Of a stretch of 64,000 nucleotides of DNA, positions 1-11,945 are shown piece after piece. Every line of letters begins with the position of its first letter. The first letter of the stretch is position 1. Made by a program: the position numbers and the translations under genes. This stretch comes from Prostheceraeus crozeri (lineage: Eukaryota > Platyhelminthes > Polycladida > Euryleptidae): the NCBI GenBank assembly GCA_907163375.1, contig CAJQUW010011256.1, forward strand, positions 1 through 64,000, in the 5' to 3' direction. The notes under the pieces were generated by a model. The model made no database searches and had not been told where the DNA came from. It saw only the letters and a list, made by a program, of their open reading frames with translations.

Positions 1-839
1 TGATGTGTGAAGATTGGTATGAAATTTACAGGTTGCTAATTTTAAATCAATTGTAATTCGTCTCTCATCAATCTGTGAAAATTCTTTATTCCCAATTGAT
101 TAGCGAGTTTTCTTTAGATCAAATTTGTAGTTGTTTTGCGTTCCATAAAATTGTAAGAAATCAGTCAGAACCAACAGCTCTGGGAGATCAGATAACTCAG
201 TCAGATTTTCGCCATTCCTTTTTAATGAAGGAAAATCTGTATCATAAATTTTTATCAAAGATTTGTGGTGCCCAGCATGGAATTGAAGTGGTTTAGCAGT
301 GCGGCTTGTGGCCAGACCATAGCGCCATATGGGGGCTGCTTTAGTCGCTTCGTGGGGCAAAGGTCATAAAGATTCTCCTCTCTATCGTCAGAAACAGCTG
401 ACGCCACAACTAGCGTGCCGTAAAACACTGCCGCGTATGATTGACAATTTCATTCTTACTGGCGTATTCTCACTGCGTGCATTCATACTGTGAGTGTTCT
501 TAAAGAATGATATTACTGTGTCTGCAATTTTGTGTGCGTCTTCCTGCTACTGCAACAATCATTTTGTTTACCTTCAATTTGTTTTTCCTTATTCTCTGAT
601 AAGTCATTCATCATCTACACGAAGCTGTGACAAGTAATGAGTGTTCTATTTCATCGAGAATTCATCAATTTTTTGCGATAAAGTATTTCACTTATCAAGG
701 ACGAAAAAGAATATTCAAAACTCTTATTGTTAATCACGGAATTTTATTTTCAAAAGAAGACCAAAAGAAACGGAAGACAAGAGAACGAGATCTTTTATAT
801 ACTAAGAGACTATGTTTTCAGTGGACAAATAATCAGAAA
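1..839. other. Intergenic, nothing recognised
   Basis: AT-rich single-copy-looking sequence. The short overlapping frames here have no recognisable domain and no codon structure that sets them apart from chance. Confidence 0.5.
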
Positions 840-1335
840 AAACGGGTTTGGATGTTGGAATTTTGTTTTGTTGTTTGTGAATTGATTTGTATTGTTTGAT
901 TATGATTTGGGAAAATTTGTTGTTTTTTGAATTGTTTGTGATTTGAATTTGTTGATTTGTTGTCGTTTTATTTGTTTTTTTTGTTTGAATTTATTTTGTT
1001 TTTTTTTTTTTTTGATTGATTTTTTTGTTTTTTTTTTTTTTGAATGGTTGTTTTTGTTTTTGATTTTTTGTGTTGATTTTGAATTTGATGTTTTGTTTTG
1101 TTGAATTTTTGATTTGTTTGTTGTTTTTTTTTTGTTGTTTGATGTGTTGTTGTTTGGATTTTGATTGTATGGAATTGTTTTTGGAAAATTTGTGATTTTT
1201 GAATTTGGCATTGTTTTTTTTTGTTGTTGCATTGTTTTGTATTTTTGAATTGTTTGTATGTTTTTCGAATTTTTTGAACTTTGATTTTTGTTTTTGTACT
1301 TTTTTTTTGTTGATTTTGAAATAAGTGAGCAGGCG
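840..1335. repeat. G/T-rich strand-asymmetric low-complexity tract
   Basis: About 500 bp in which the + strand is almost only T and G with scattered A, and C is nearly absent, with runs of up to about 17 T. The minus strand reads as an open frame of Lys, Asn, Gln, Ser and Thr only because stop codons need bases that are rare here, so I do not call it a gene. The edges are abrupt. Confidence 0.8.
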
Positions 1336-1493
1336 ACTACTATCAAAACTGTGTTTACATCCCTACATTCTCTAATTTATCAAGAAAAAGTACACCAATA
1401 ATTTTCCCTTATTCAATTGCCCTTTATTTTTTTGCCCAAGGATTTTGTGATATCCTAAAAATTATTTTGTGATCTATTTGTGTGTATTGTGAT

Positions 1494-1735
1494 GCTGTCC
1501 TTTATCACTTAGAGATGAACTTTGCCTTTCACTCGCCTATTCCTTTTGAATTACCGTTCAGCGTGGCCTAGTGAAAGAAGGTGCGTGCTCGTCTCCACCG
1601 CGGACTTCGGTTCCGATTCTAGGTCAGGCGAGTGCGGTTCGGGGAATCAAGGGTGTTGGTGTTTGTATTGGCCTTAATAGCTGTCATTCGCTTTCGTATT
1701 CATGAATTACGACAGGGACCTTTTTTGTCAATAAG
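1494..1735 (+). mobile_element. tRNA-related SINE (family A), copy 1
   Basis: The copy holds an A-box-like GTGGCCTAGTGAAAGAAGG and a B-box-like GGTTCCGATTC about 45 bp further on, the layout of an RNA polymerase III internal promoter. The same unit recurs at 27412-27627, 45487-45691 and 45708-45938. All copies share a head of about 60 bp in front of the tRNA-like part and a tail running to TTGTCATTC and beyond. This is the most diverged copy. Confidence 0.75.
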
Positions 1736-1739
1736 TTAA

Positions 1740-2250
1740 GTTATCTCATATTTTAAACCATGGAAAGATGGATTAAAAGGACGTTTCTAAAAATACAATT
1801 TTTTGATGATGTGATCTTGGAACGGTCATTGATTTTTGGGCAGGTTAAAAATGAACTTAATCTTCAAATTTTGGAGTTTCTTTAACTTTTTCTGATGAGG
1901 ATGATTTTTTTTGTGTCCTGGAACGGTCTTGATTTTCGAGATAAAAATTGTAATTCTCAAAATTTGATATTTTGAAAATTGGTCATTTTTAAAAACGCCT
2001 AAATTTATGAATTTTGACCCTTTTTCAGGTTTTTAAGACCTAAATCTAAATTATGTCGTTTTTAAAAATACTATTTTTTCAAAAATTATCCTTTTTAAAT
2101 GGACTTAAATTTATGAATTTATCGTCTTAAAAAACCTGTAAAAGGTGTCAAAAATTCATGAATTTATGTCGCTTTTAAAGATACTATTTTTGAATTTTAT
2201 GGTGTCTGGAACGACTAAATTTATGAATTTAGGTCTAAAACCTGAAATAA
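1740..2250. repeat. Internally repetitive AT-rich block
   Basis: Copies of TAAATTTATGAATTT occur in both orientations, with repeated TGGAACG motifs near 1819, 1920 and 2209. A phrase beginning TTATGTCG followed by T/A-rich sequence is present twice, near 2051 and 2163. It looks like a small foldback or tandem family. No coding capacity is seen. Confidence 0.5.
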
Positions 2251-4430
2251 TGAATAAATTGTGAACAGTTTCCTCCTCTCGGACCCATTCCTCCCAGCAC
2301 ATCCTTGGCCACCTCCCTCACCTTCCTGCCAGAGGGGGGGGAGTCAGCCTGATGACTCAGCATTTCACATTTTGGAATTGAATTTGTCACGGGCTTACTA
2401 CTTGTGTCAGGTACGTCCGTACGTGATGAACATACTGTTCCTACGTGACGACATGTTCAATGAACTACGTTCCTAATGTTCAATGTCATTCTCATAGCTA
2501 CGTCAGACGCTTAGTCTCAGCAATGAACGTGTTATTCTAGGAAATATGTCACACTGGATTATTTATCAATAAGAACTCAAACTATGAACCGCACTATTCC
2601 TGGAAATATTTCCGAAGTAGGCCTACCTTAATTCTCGGAAATCTATATTTCCTCCTATATTATTGGTCGACAGCCGTAACTCGAAGTAATTTCGAGAGAA
2701 CATTTCTTTTGATTTTAATTCGAGGTAACAAACTATGCCTAACCTCATGGATAAGTCATCGTCAGAAAGATCATAGCAATGCTGGGTCAAACGGATCAAC
2801 AACATAGCGTACAGAGAAAACGAAAGAAGACGACCTGCAGCAAATCGACCAAAAGAAATAGTAAGACAGAAAAGGAAAATTAATATATCGAGTAGAGCGA
2901 GAGGTCAGAGAAACAGGTATCGTAAAAACGAAAGAAGTACTTCTCTGTCTTTACCGTCCACTCAGACATCTGCTTTCAGGAACAAAACTTCAGCAATGAA
3001 AGCAGTACGCAGAGCATGGAGATAAATGGAAAACGTATTACTCAAATCGCCAAAAAGAGGGAAAGAGGTAATTTCAAAGACTACTGCGGTGCATACAGTG
3101 ATTCCTGAAACAAACTATGAACTGTTCAATAGGATACCTGAATGCGCTGCGCTGGGCCTACGCTTCTTACAAAAGACTTGTCACATGGATAGCGAAAGGT
3201 GACATTCTGTGAATTGTATCTAAATAATCATTGAATGAACCAGATACCATCATAGTGCAATTTCTTAGACATACTTGATTTTAACGAAATGTTTCTTACT
3301 AAGCATGAAAGTGTATTTATTTGCACAGCATATCTGCTCAGTTTCATCGATTCATCTTTTCGAAATTATTAGGCCTATTCTACACGAAGACAAATCTTAT
3401 AATACAAGCGAAAGATGTTTTTTAACAAATAGTTCTCTCATTTTTCTGTTTCACTAAACAACATAAGTTTTTTTTTAAAGAGAAAAATTCAAGTGCGGTG
3501 GCCAGTACTAGTAATAAACAACATCATTAAAATAGCAGAGCGTCACGTACGTCACATGCAACATATTTAAAGATACAAGTACAATTGAGTTGCCATAAGC
3601 AAGAGGAACCAATAGAAACTTGTTTTCGTAGTCTCGATACAGGTACCTGTTGATCGGTTGAGTGACAAAAGTATTTTTCTGAAGGACAAATTAAAATTGA
3701 AGTGAGGTATGTGAAAACCGTGTCCTTTTTACCGTCACGTACGAACAGAGGTCTAAATCAATGTCCGCAAATAAGAAATTAACCTATGAAATTTCTTCTA
3801 CAGCAGAAGTTGCAAGTAAAGTTGTGTCACAATGCACACAAATTTGTATGAAGAAATTCGTATTTAAAGTGGTTCAAAATTTGAAATATGTTTCTGCAAA
3901 AATCACGTACGTCACGTGTAGAATCCCTCAGGCATATGCAATTGGATACACTGAGTGCAAGTCGCCACCAGTTAGAAAATGCTGAAATAATATGTTACAC
4001 TGAAATTGCTGAATTCCACTCAAAATAAGCCACGCTTCTGTCAGTCGCATCATAATGAGACACGATGAGAGACAGGCTAGTTTCATGACCACCGCTGTAA
4101 CTACGGATGATTACGGAAATGATCAGAACAAGATGGTTAAATTCCGTTTATCGAAATTGATTCCGAGAACATGTTCAGAACTCCAAGTGAAATGTGCGAA
4201 GAATGTTGTCACGGATGACTCGCACACTAAGACAAGGAGAATGAGAGACCTTCAGACAATATAGCGATTTTGCGAATGACTGTAACACAAAATTGCAATA
4301 AATTAGCGTTGAATTACTGTATATAATGATAATGTAAAAGAGATTGATCCCAAGATATTACATTTCCTATTGTTCCAATTGGGGTCCATGTGGACCCCAA
4401 AGTAGGTTTAACATGTATAAAAGTCAAGTG
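2251..4430. other. Intergenic with repeated ACGTACGT-type motifs
   Basis: No gene is recognised. The palindromic core CACGTACGT or a near match appears at 2411-2426, 3541-3556, 3733-3743 and 3903-3918, the last three close together. These could be remnants of a repeat or binding sites. Nothing else decides between the two. Confidence 0.35.
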
Positions 4431-4432
4431 GG

Positions 4433-4590
4433 TATAACCGTTAAATATGCAAAGTTTTGAATTTTTAAATACTGCTCAAATAATTTTTTGGACCACGGGA
4501 ACGTAGTCCCCGTAAAAAACTGAATCTATTCTTATAAAATTTTTCACTATATACACATACTTTTTTGAGTCGACACTCTACCTATATATC
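4433..4590 (+). repeat. Repeat R1, copy 1, left part, split by a hAT element
   Basis: It shares a phrase near TTTTTTGGACCA, then GAACGT, and a terminal GTCGACACTCTACCT with the copies at 30050-30390 (minus) and 61555-61880 (plus). The copy is interrupted by the hAT insertion at 4591-5614 and continues at 5615. Confidence 0.65.
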
Positions 4591-5614
4591 TAGTGATGAA
4601 AATTTTCCGGAAAATTTTGAATCAAAATTTTCCGTGGAAAATTATGGAAAAAATTGAAAAATTTTGGAAAATTTTGATTTTTTTCGATAGGCCTTATAAT
4701 TTGAGCGCTTCCACTGCCGAGGCAGCTACGTACCAATAAATTGGATCTAAATCTCTTAATTTCATCATTATTTCGATTAAATTGCGATCGTAGCAATGCG
4801 AGTTCTGTCCGCGGATTTTTGAACATTCCTTTCCCACCGCAGTGGATTGTGCCATTTTGTTAGCATTTTTAATTATCACACAGACACCGTTTCGGACAAC
4901 GTGAATCTTGCTTTACAATAGGGGTATATTTTCATGCAATGTGAAAGATCTGGAGCAAAAATAATGTACTTCATCTTGGAGTTTGCTAATTGTTAGCTTG
5001 AAAGTTAAGCTTTATTATGCGCGTGTTGATGAACAATGAAGTATAAGTGCACAGTCCACGCAGCATTCATGAGCGACCATATTGGAAGATATAAAGACTG
5101 TAAACTCGTGAGATATTTGGTCACTAAAGATATCTATGATGAGTAAAAGAATATCTATGATAGCCTCTAGCTTCTGGCCTATTGTCCGATATCTTCGTTG
5201 AGGATACACATCTTCCATTTCTAGTTCAGATGGTTCAGATTGTTCCAAATCGATTTCAGATCTGCCAAAATGAATTTCAGATATGATCCACATGAATCTC
5301 CAATTGAATTTAAGATCTTGTCAAGATAAAGTTGAGCTTGTGACAGATATCTGAAATTCAGCTAGAGAAATCTGAAATATATTTATTTCTGAAATTCATT
5401 TGGAAAGATCTGAAATGGACATAGAAAAGGTGCAATTGGTTTCAAAAGTTAACATACAGGGATGATGGAGAAGTGTTCGGTCTTTGAATGTTACATAGTC
5501 TTTTCAAACGACTATATAATAAGTCTCCAAAACAAAGGCAAAAACGTCAATCACCAACAAATAAATTTCAAAATTCCGGAAAATTTTTTGGAAAATTTTC
5601 CATTTGCATCACTA
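4591..5614. mobile_element. hAT-type element, 1.02 kb, with 6-bp target duplication
   Basis: The inverted ends begin TAGTGATG, followed by AAATTTTCC-rich subterminal repeats: TAGTGATGAAAATTTTCCGG on the left and the reverse complement of TAGTGATGCAAATGG on the right. The flanks repeat TATATC at 4585-4590 and 5615-5620. Terminal TAGTG or CAGTG with an AAATTTTCC subterminal array is typical of hAT MITEs. The minus strand carries short open frames at 4694-4879 that I cannot assign. A second inverted pair built on TTTCAGATCT lies inside, near 5253-5285 and 5385-5418. It is probably non-autonomous. Confidence 0.75.
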
Positions 5615-5715
5615 TATATCCCTACTCCATGCTGTATACAGATACTTGTTTCAGTCGACACTCTACCTATATATCCACTACTCTATGTGCTCTACCTATT
5701 GTACTGACCCAAATA
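5615..5715 (+). repeat. Repeat R1 continuation, locally duplicated
   Basis: After the hAT insertion the host repeat resumes. The phrase CAGTCGACACTCTACC appears again at about 5652, followed by TATATATCC as in the pre-insertion copy. The ancestral site was therefore already a short tandem of the R1 end before the hAT arrived. Confidence 0.55.
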
Positions 5716-5724
5716 TCCTGAACA

Positions 5725-6213
5725 TTATTTGTTCCATACATATATTAAATAAAGTCTCTTATTTCCATGTGAAGCAAAAATTTTAAGGGCTTGACCCTGC
5801 TTGACAGTGAGAAAGTGCTGGCAGCTCATCAGCGTGCCTTGTTTAGTTTCACTGGCATTATCATTTCTATGCACATATGAAAGCTCTTTGATAAATTGAC
5901 TTACAATAAATCGCGGTACTGCGAGAAACTTGTCTATGCTACATGTATATGCGTTGTATGTTTCAGTAATTTTACTCTTCATTTTATTTGTCAACATTGA
6001 CATAGATTGGTGTCGAAATAGGCGGTTGAAATGACCATTAACAAGCGCTTTTATGATTTGTAGTCTCACCAAATTAAACAAAGCAAAATGACAGATTTCT
6101 ATTGATAAACTACTCAACTGTTGTTTATATATGCAACTTATTTTGTCATTTACTTTTTTACATAATTTAATATATCGAATCTCCATATGGCTGCAGTCAG
6201 GTTTGGGAGACAT
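5725..6213 (-). CDS. Unrecognised 162-codon open frame
   Basis: This is one of the longer uninterrupted frames in the window, starting MSPKPDCSHMEIRY. The translation is rich in Lys, Ile, Ser and Cys and shows no signal peptide, clear membrane segment or motif I know. By rough reckoning an open run this long is uncommon but possible by chance in sequence this AT-rich. It is not flanked by obvious transposon ends. It could be a real small gene, an exon fragment or chance. I give no function. Confidence 0.2.
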   Translation of the reverse strand: MSPKPDCSHMEIRYIKLCKKVNDKISCIYKQQLSSLSIEICHFALFNLVRLQIIKALVNGHFNRLFRHQSMSMLTNKMKSKITETYNAYTCSIDKFLAVPRFIVSQFIKELSYVHRNDNASETKQGTLMSCQHFLTVKQGQALKIFASHGNKRLYLIYVWNK

Positions 6214-9200
6214 CTACGTGAGCTTAGAATCCATCTTTGCCAAACGTCGCCATCAAGTGAAGGTGTCAGGTTAGTGATTTATTCAATGGCGAATGAAGAT
6301 ATTTGCCTAGGATCTCCATTGACTTACGTGACATGGATGCATTCTTTAATATGAGACGAAAATATGTTTTACTTACATGATAATTTAACAATTTGGTGAT
6401 GCGCCATGCCAGGTCATGCACCGTCAGGCGTAGCCTAAATATAAACCTCAATCATTATCTTGTGCATTTAAAACTTCTGAGATTTTAATCTAAGTGAATG
6501 CATGTCGACTATAATAGAGCTTGGATAAATTAAATGCAAAGTATCAATTCATTGAACACTTTCATGCGGATGTATTGGCAGCCGCAGTTGACGGTGATTG
6601 CATTGCTTTCTTATCATGAGGAGCACTTCATCACCTTGGCTTATCTTTTTCAGTTCGACATCATTCAATTCCGCATAGATATATACAAAGGTTGGGTGTG
6701 GAAAAGTAAAAGAAACATTTGACTAGTTCCAAAAATAACAGCGATGGAAATTGCAAAGGTACATTCACGCATTAATTCAAAGCTCTACGTGGGTGTAAAT
6801 GTTTGTAAAACTTTGCATGCCATATGTTATTCTGCTGACTGGTCGTTGTTATGGGGATTACAATTCGAATCAACTTGTCTCCCATTCATCACGAAGTTGA
6901 CGGTAGGCTCACTGTTCCGTCAAGCGGCATTGTCTGAATATTGAAGGACTCACAGTATAATCGATCATGAAAATTCCGTTTTCCTACTACACCCAGTATG
7001 AAAAGCGATGATTCTATGATATTTCAGAATATTGTAATCAGAATAATGTGTGTTAGGTAGCCTAGCCAAAATTTTTAAGAAAAAGTACATGACAAAAATT
7101 CAAAGTAGGCCAATTTGATAAAGTAGAAATATCACAGAAGCAATAAATGTTCAAGAAAGAATATCTGTGACAATTCAAGAACCGAAGAAACAATGTTAGC
7201 AGCATGTCATTGTCTTTTTGTTGCTCCAGTAAAATGCAGTTATGTCGTTATATCCGCCGTCCAAAGTCACCCCATTTTCCTCATTTGGAGTTGGGTGACT
7301 ATGGTCAAGCATTTTACTATATATTTATCATTATTTCAAGAAGTGCAACAGACTCAAAACAATTCAGGTAATTCTCAAACATGCTACCGAGATTCCATAT
7401 TTTGTGATACACATGTTCAATTGCGGTACTATTTTTTTAAAGTATATTTTAGAGGGGCTTTTAAAGTAATTTATAATTAAAAAATTTATAATGTGTGAAA
7501 TCTTATTAGAATATCAAAAGCCATTTAAAAGTAGCTTGTGCATCATAATATTATATTCCACAACGATTAAACTGTTCTGTAACATTTGAAAGTAGCAACG
7601 TGGTGTTATGCACGGATTTTGATTTTGTCCAAAGTCACTCCACCATATGGGTCGTTCTGAAGAAGCTTTGAAGCTATGCAGCATGAAATGACAAGCAATT
7701 TTTTCAGGATCATCTCTTTATTAGGCAGTGAATATATCTCGATACCTTCATCAGTCGTTTTTGCTTTCGGCGAGAATGAAGAATAAATGCCGAAAATCGC
7801 CTTTTTTTTAGTTTTATATTGTGACTTTCTTAGGGTGCTGTGCCGGTATAGGTTATACCGCATACTCGGACGAGTTGAAGAATAGAATTCTGTCTGATGT
7901 TCTATCAGAAGGAATATATATTTCATTTAGGTGGTGGTATAACACGATTACATGAAATAGATGTCACACGAGACGAACATTTATTCAAGATAGGGTTTGG
8001 GGTGAGTTGGCATCGCAGCTCATGGGTAAAGCTAGAACTGGTCTTGTTTTTGAATATTACCTTGCTCTAAATATCAAATACATTTTTATGGGGTTCCTGT
8101 TTTTCATTTAAGTGCAGATCGACCAGCTATATGGCTTTCAATAGTGGTTGGTCCGATGTGTACCAATGTCAACTGAAAGGAAATAGGAAATTTTCATATC
8201 TGTTTACTTATTCATTTTTTCCATTTGAATGCGAAAAGAACACTTTTGAATGACACATGTAAGCTATTGTTATCAGATTTCGTCGTCATGGTCATTGCCG
8301 GTAGTGATGCTAACGTCCATATGATACCAAATGTGTAGTTAGACGATGTTTCAATTAAAAACTTGTAATCTGCTGCACCTATTGTTTGCTTTCGCATACT
8401 GTGTTGATTATATAAATCACAAAAAGTATCTCCCTTCCCATCGCATGTGCAGTCGAAACAATCTAAACCGTCGTCATGCCGATGGCCATGAAAGCCGCTA
8501 AACTTCGCGAAGCGCACAGTTCACATGCTTTTTCAATTACTCAAAAGTTGACAATATGCCAACTCTATCCACGCCATATGCAAACTCTCCCTAACCCTAT
8601 GCCAACTCACCCCACCTGACCACGACTATACAAATGTCAGGCATTTCGATTTTCTTGACCATTTATGAATAAGTCGTTGAGGAATCATTAAGTACTGTTG
8701 TAGTGACACTAACTGTTCACAATACTTTGCTTTCATTTATTGAGCAGTGACAGCCTTTTTACAAAAGCCAAGTCACTCCAGTCTCCTTCATAGATGTGTC
8801 GGTGGTCTTGAACGACCTTCGGGGTCGATCTGTGGCAATCTCTTCCTTGCTTCAATGCTGCGACAGCCTAGGGCAGTCTATCCCGAAGCATTGAGTTCAG
8901 AGATGATCCAAAGTTACAGAACTCAGTCAACTTGACGTCCATTACAGTTGACAGAGGACTCTTCAGAACCTTTGCAAGCGGCATAGAAGTCGGAACCTTA
9001 AACAAACTCCAGATGTTGACTTATCAGGTAAGCCTACTACTACTGCAGAAGCGTGCTCTTGGCTGATGCATGGGTTACAGATGCATTTTCGACTGAGACA
9101 GGTTCGAGAAAATCAGTTTATAAAGTGGACGCTTTAGAACCTATTGTTGTAAGCAAGTAAGTCTTCAAGGTCTATTGCGTTCCCAGATGACACTTCAGCA

Positions 9201-9290
9201 AGAGTTAATGCTGCTTCTAGTGTCTAATCCCGGTAGCGTTGCGGAGCCGATTCAGCCAAAAATTTTGGAATACCGGAACCACGCGTAGTT
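6214..9290. other. Intergenic, nothing recognised
   Basis: About 3 kb without a supportable gene. Minus-strand frames at 7606-7926 and 8212-8517 are around 100 codons long, have no family resemblance and are left uncalled. A small hairpin (GAACGACC / GGGTCGATC) lies at 8811-8829. Confidence 0.4.
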
Positions 9291-9300
9291 GACCAAATGA

Positions 9301-9369
9301 CCGGAGATCCTATTCATATTGAGAAAGGCAAAAAGGTAACTCCCCTTTGTTTTACGGTCGAATTTCTAT
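9301..9369 (+). repeat. Repeat R2, copy 1
   Basis: About 70 bp sharing TTGAGAAAGGCAAAAAGGTA and the following phrase ending GTCGAATTTCTAT with the inverse-orientation copy at 13537-13612. The two copies sit on either side of the LINE at 9690-11945. They could be ends of an older element into which the LINE inserted, or two independent copies. Confidence 0.6.
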
Positions 9370-9384
9370 TAATGTCAGTATATA

Positions 9385-9480
9385 AACCAAGACAGGTGCC
9401 TCGGTATCCCGCTCCTTCAAAGGTCGAAAGAACTCCATCGACCTTTGAAGACTCGGGACGACGAAGCATCTGTTTTGGTT
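9385..9480. repeat. 96-bp palindrome (foldback)
   Basis: The arms of about 43 bp (9385-9427 and 9438-9480) are reverse complements with few mismatches around a 10-bp centre. The inner arm core is CTTCAAAGGTCGA. Because it reads nearly the same on both strands, it produces mirror-image open frames on both strands (9297-9533 and 9314-9529), neither of which I regard as a gene. Confidence 0.85.
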
Positions 9481-9689
9481 CAAATAATAGGCGCTTATTT
9501 CGTAGCAAAACAATACATGAAAATCTCAATTAACATCGGGGAGATTTGTAAGAAGAGAAATTACACGAATAATTGAGAAGTTAGCAAAACCAGAATTAAG
9601 TTAATGTGTTGAACAATATAGCACTAGAAAAGACATTGTGTAAAGAAGCACGTGAAAGATTGATGTTAGGTACCTGTGTCTTTCTACGA

Positions 9690-10590
9690 TTAATTGACAT
9701 ATGATGATCTGCACAAACTGTCAAAACGATCAACTTCTGAAGAAGAAAGAGACAAATCATCTGGTTCATGCCGGAAAACAGGAATTATCAACATGGTGTC
9801 ATTGGCGTATTTAATAAGTTTGACATCATCATCATTCAAAGGCTGGTATGTTGACATGTACAAAGAAGACATGTAGAGTCCAAGCAATGAGCCCTGAGGT
9901 ATGCCACTAGTAACTGGTCTACTAGAGCTGATGGTTTTGCCGAGTTTGACATGTTGACGATTACATAGAATAGTCATTAACCCAGTTAGCTAAGAAATTA
10001 CAATTAGGAAATGGCAGCTGAGAAAGAAAAGCTAACAGGACCTCATGTAGTAAACAATCTAATGCATGGCTCAAATCTAACGTCAAAATCTGGCTGCCAT
10101 GTCATTGGGTCTGACCAAAAGTCTGACAACTGCATCATGTATGGTAACCAATGCACAAATGGTCGACGAGAGCGGTCGGTAGGCAAATTGTCGAGAGTCA
10201 TAACAGTCGATAATTGGCCGTCTATAATTCCAATGTACAATTTTCTCGCACACCTTGCTGATGATAGGGAGAAGACATTGGGCGGAAAAGGTCTCTTTTA
10301 ACAGGTGTTGTCTTTGGAACAGGGCACACAAATGAAACTTTCCACATATGAGGAACTCGGCCGTTATCAAAAGACAAATTGAAAATATGTGACAATGGCT
10401 TACAAATCTCAGGAGCTGTGGCTTTTAGTAGGAAAGGGTGAACGCCGTCGCTACCTGGCGCCTTGTCTGTTTTAAGTTGACATAAATGAGAAAACACCAT
10501 ATCAATATCACAAATCGAGAAATCGTGGGGATTGGTTGTTCGATGAAAATCATACAAGCCGCTCTTTACGAAAAAACTTGAAAATAACAA
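9690..10590 (-). pseudogene. LINE reverse transcriptase, frameshifted
   Basis: The segments follow reverse transcriptase order. DKAPGSDGVHPFLLK and WKVSFVCPVPK (10590-10222) match the fingers region, LLPIISKVCEKIV and DSRQFAYRPL (10370-10083) the next blocks, and VTSGIPQGSLLG then IKYANDTMLIIP (9977-9690) the palm. The catalytic motif normally reads YADD; here it is YAND, so the second aspartate position is altered. At least two changes of frame separate these blocks, and Met-initiated starts within them are accidental. Blocks and order fit CR1/L2/Jockey-type LINEs better than L1 or RTE, but the clade assignment is by eye. Confidence 0.85.
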
Positions 10591-11089
10591 ATTGATAGAT
10601 TCTACGGCCTCAAATGCATCAGCGTATAAGGAAATAATTCAGCAGTCGAGATATTTGTTGTCTCTCCTCTGACATCATTTGCAACTGACCAAAGACCTTC
10701 GTAAGTCTTGCACATATTTGAGCTCCATATTTTCTTCGACTTAATGATTTCAAGTTTTACTTTTGCCTTGTAATACAGATATTACGGAAAGCTTTCATTA
10801 CGATTGGCACACCAACGTTTATTGATAAGACCGTCACTATTGGGGTTATGCAAGGCTTACTTTTTGGAGCAAGTTTGATAAATGAGATTGGTATTAATGG
10901 CAAAGCTTGATTGCTCTGTGCATACTTGGACATCTTGTTGACCATAAACTGAGGACCAGTCAGAAAAGTCAGGTGTTTTCAGGAATGCATTCAGGTGTGA
11001 ACTTCTAAAGTAAAAAAATTTTTGAACACGAACACTTCTGGAACTACATAAATTATGAACATCATTTGAAATAATAGCAATTTTATACA

Positions 11090-11690
11090 TCTTTAGATGT
11101 GTTATTAGATGTGTTTTTAGATTAGCAATTTTAGATGTGTGGCGAATCCAAGAGATTTAGCAATCGAAGCATCAGAGCTGTTAATCAAATTTACATTACA
11201 AAAAGATTATTCCAGTGTTGCATTGCCAAAAGTTAGCACCTTCACGATGTTAACAAAATTGAACTGTTGGCAAAGGAAGGAAAGTCTCATCTGTTTAAAT
11301 CACCACAGAGAAACATCTCAGCGTTAGGATAAGAAAAAATCGAAAATATCAACAACGCATTCTCTAACTGTAGAAATATGTCTGCTTTTGCTTGTTTTAG
11401 TCCAGGTGGCGCATAAATACAGAAGAGATATGACAGTATACCAGAATCTTCAAACTTGATTAGATTGTTTTCTATACTTTAAGGTTTTGCAAAAACAATA
11501 GTGACATCAACTAGAGAAGTTGAAAATGACACGTAGATCAAAGTTTCTCCATTGCGACGCGACGTTCATTGGATAGATCGTCACTCCTATCGTTCCGAAA
11601 TATGTTGTAACCATCTATGATGAGGATATTGTTTGTTCTGTCAGATGTCAACCAGATCTCTGTAACGCAAACAAAAAATGGATGGAAAGA
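11090..11690 (-). pseudogene. LINE apurinic-like endonuclease, frameshifted
   Basis: On the minus strand near 11665-11565 the reading FVCVTEIWLTSD, then DGYNIFRNDRSDD and LSNERR, follows the endonuclease block usually written TETWL...GY...R.DR...GGG. Further on, near 11450-11400, comes a stretch LSYLFCIYAPPG resembling the V..VYRPP block. Several stops and frame changes lie between. This domain nicks the target site in non-LTR retrotransposition. The GGG of the normal motif is lost and the N-terminal N.RSL..K block is barely discernible. Confidence 0.75.
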
Positions 11691-11766
11691 AGTGATTTCT
11701 TATTTTATACTGTGCATGTTTTGCGAACTGGGCTTAAAAGTGTACCTAATAATTTCGATTATTTCA

Positions 11767-11945
11767 TCACACAAAAACCCTGTCCCCGAAGACGACAACG
11801 TCCTCCCCGTTATTTCTCCGCCGATTTAATTCTTCTCGAAGCATCTTATGGATTGCTTGTTGCATTTGTGTTCTGTCAGGATTGATGAAGACATCCCGAT
11901 ATTTTTTCGCAATATCGCAATATCGTGATCTTTTGTTCAATTCCT
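11767..11945 (-). pseudogene. LINE ORF1 C-terminal domain
   Basis: A 58-codon stretch is fully open and ends in its own stop at 11767-11769. It contains FINPDRTQMQQ, then LREELNRRRNNGED and VVVFGDRVFV. This is the pattern of the C-terminal part of ORF1 proteins in L2/CR1-type LINEs (a '.V..D.T..ER.....LR.ELKRRR..GE....I..GKIV' ending). Further upstream, to about 12055, a region reading SLIDDKIKDF looks like the coiled-coil part but is out of frame. Its position just before the endonuclease supports the call. Confidence 0.65.

Noticed and set aside
900-1346. 148-codon minus-strand open frame of Lys/Asn/Gln/Ser
   Set aside because: It is the complement of a G/T-only tract. Stops are missing for compositional reasons and the peptide has no protein texture.
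7715-7780. Minus-strand CTGATGA followed by GGTATCG, like a hammerhead core
   Set aside because: No complementary stem II and no GAAA at the right distance.
9297-9533. Overlapping frames on both strands
   Set aside because: Mirror images produced by the palindrome at 9385-9480.
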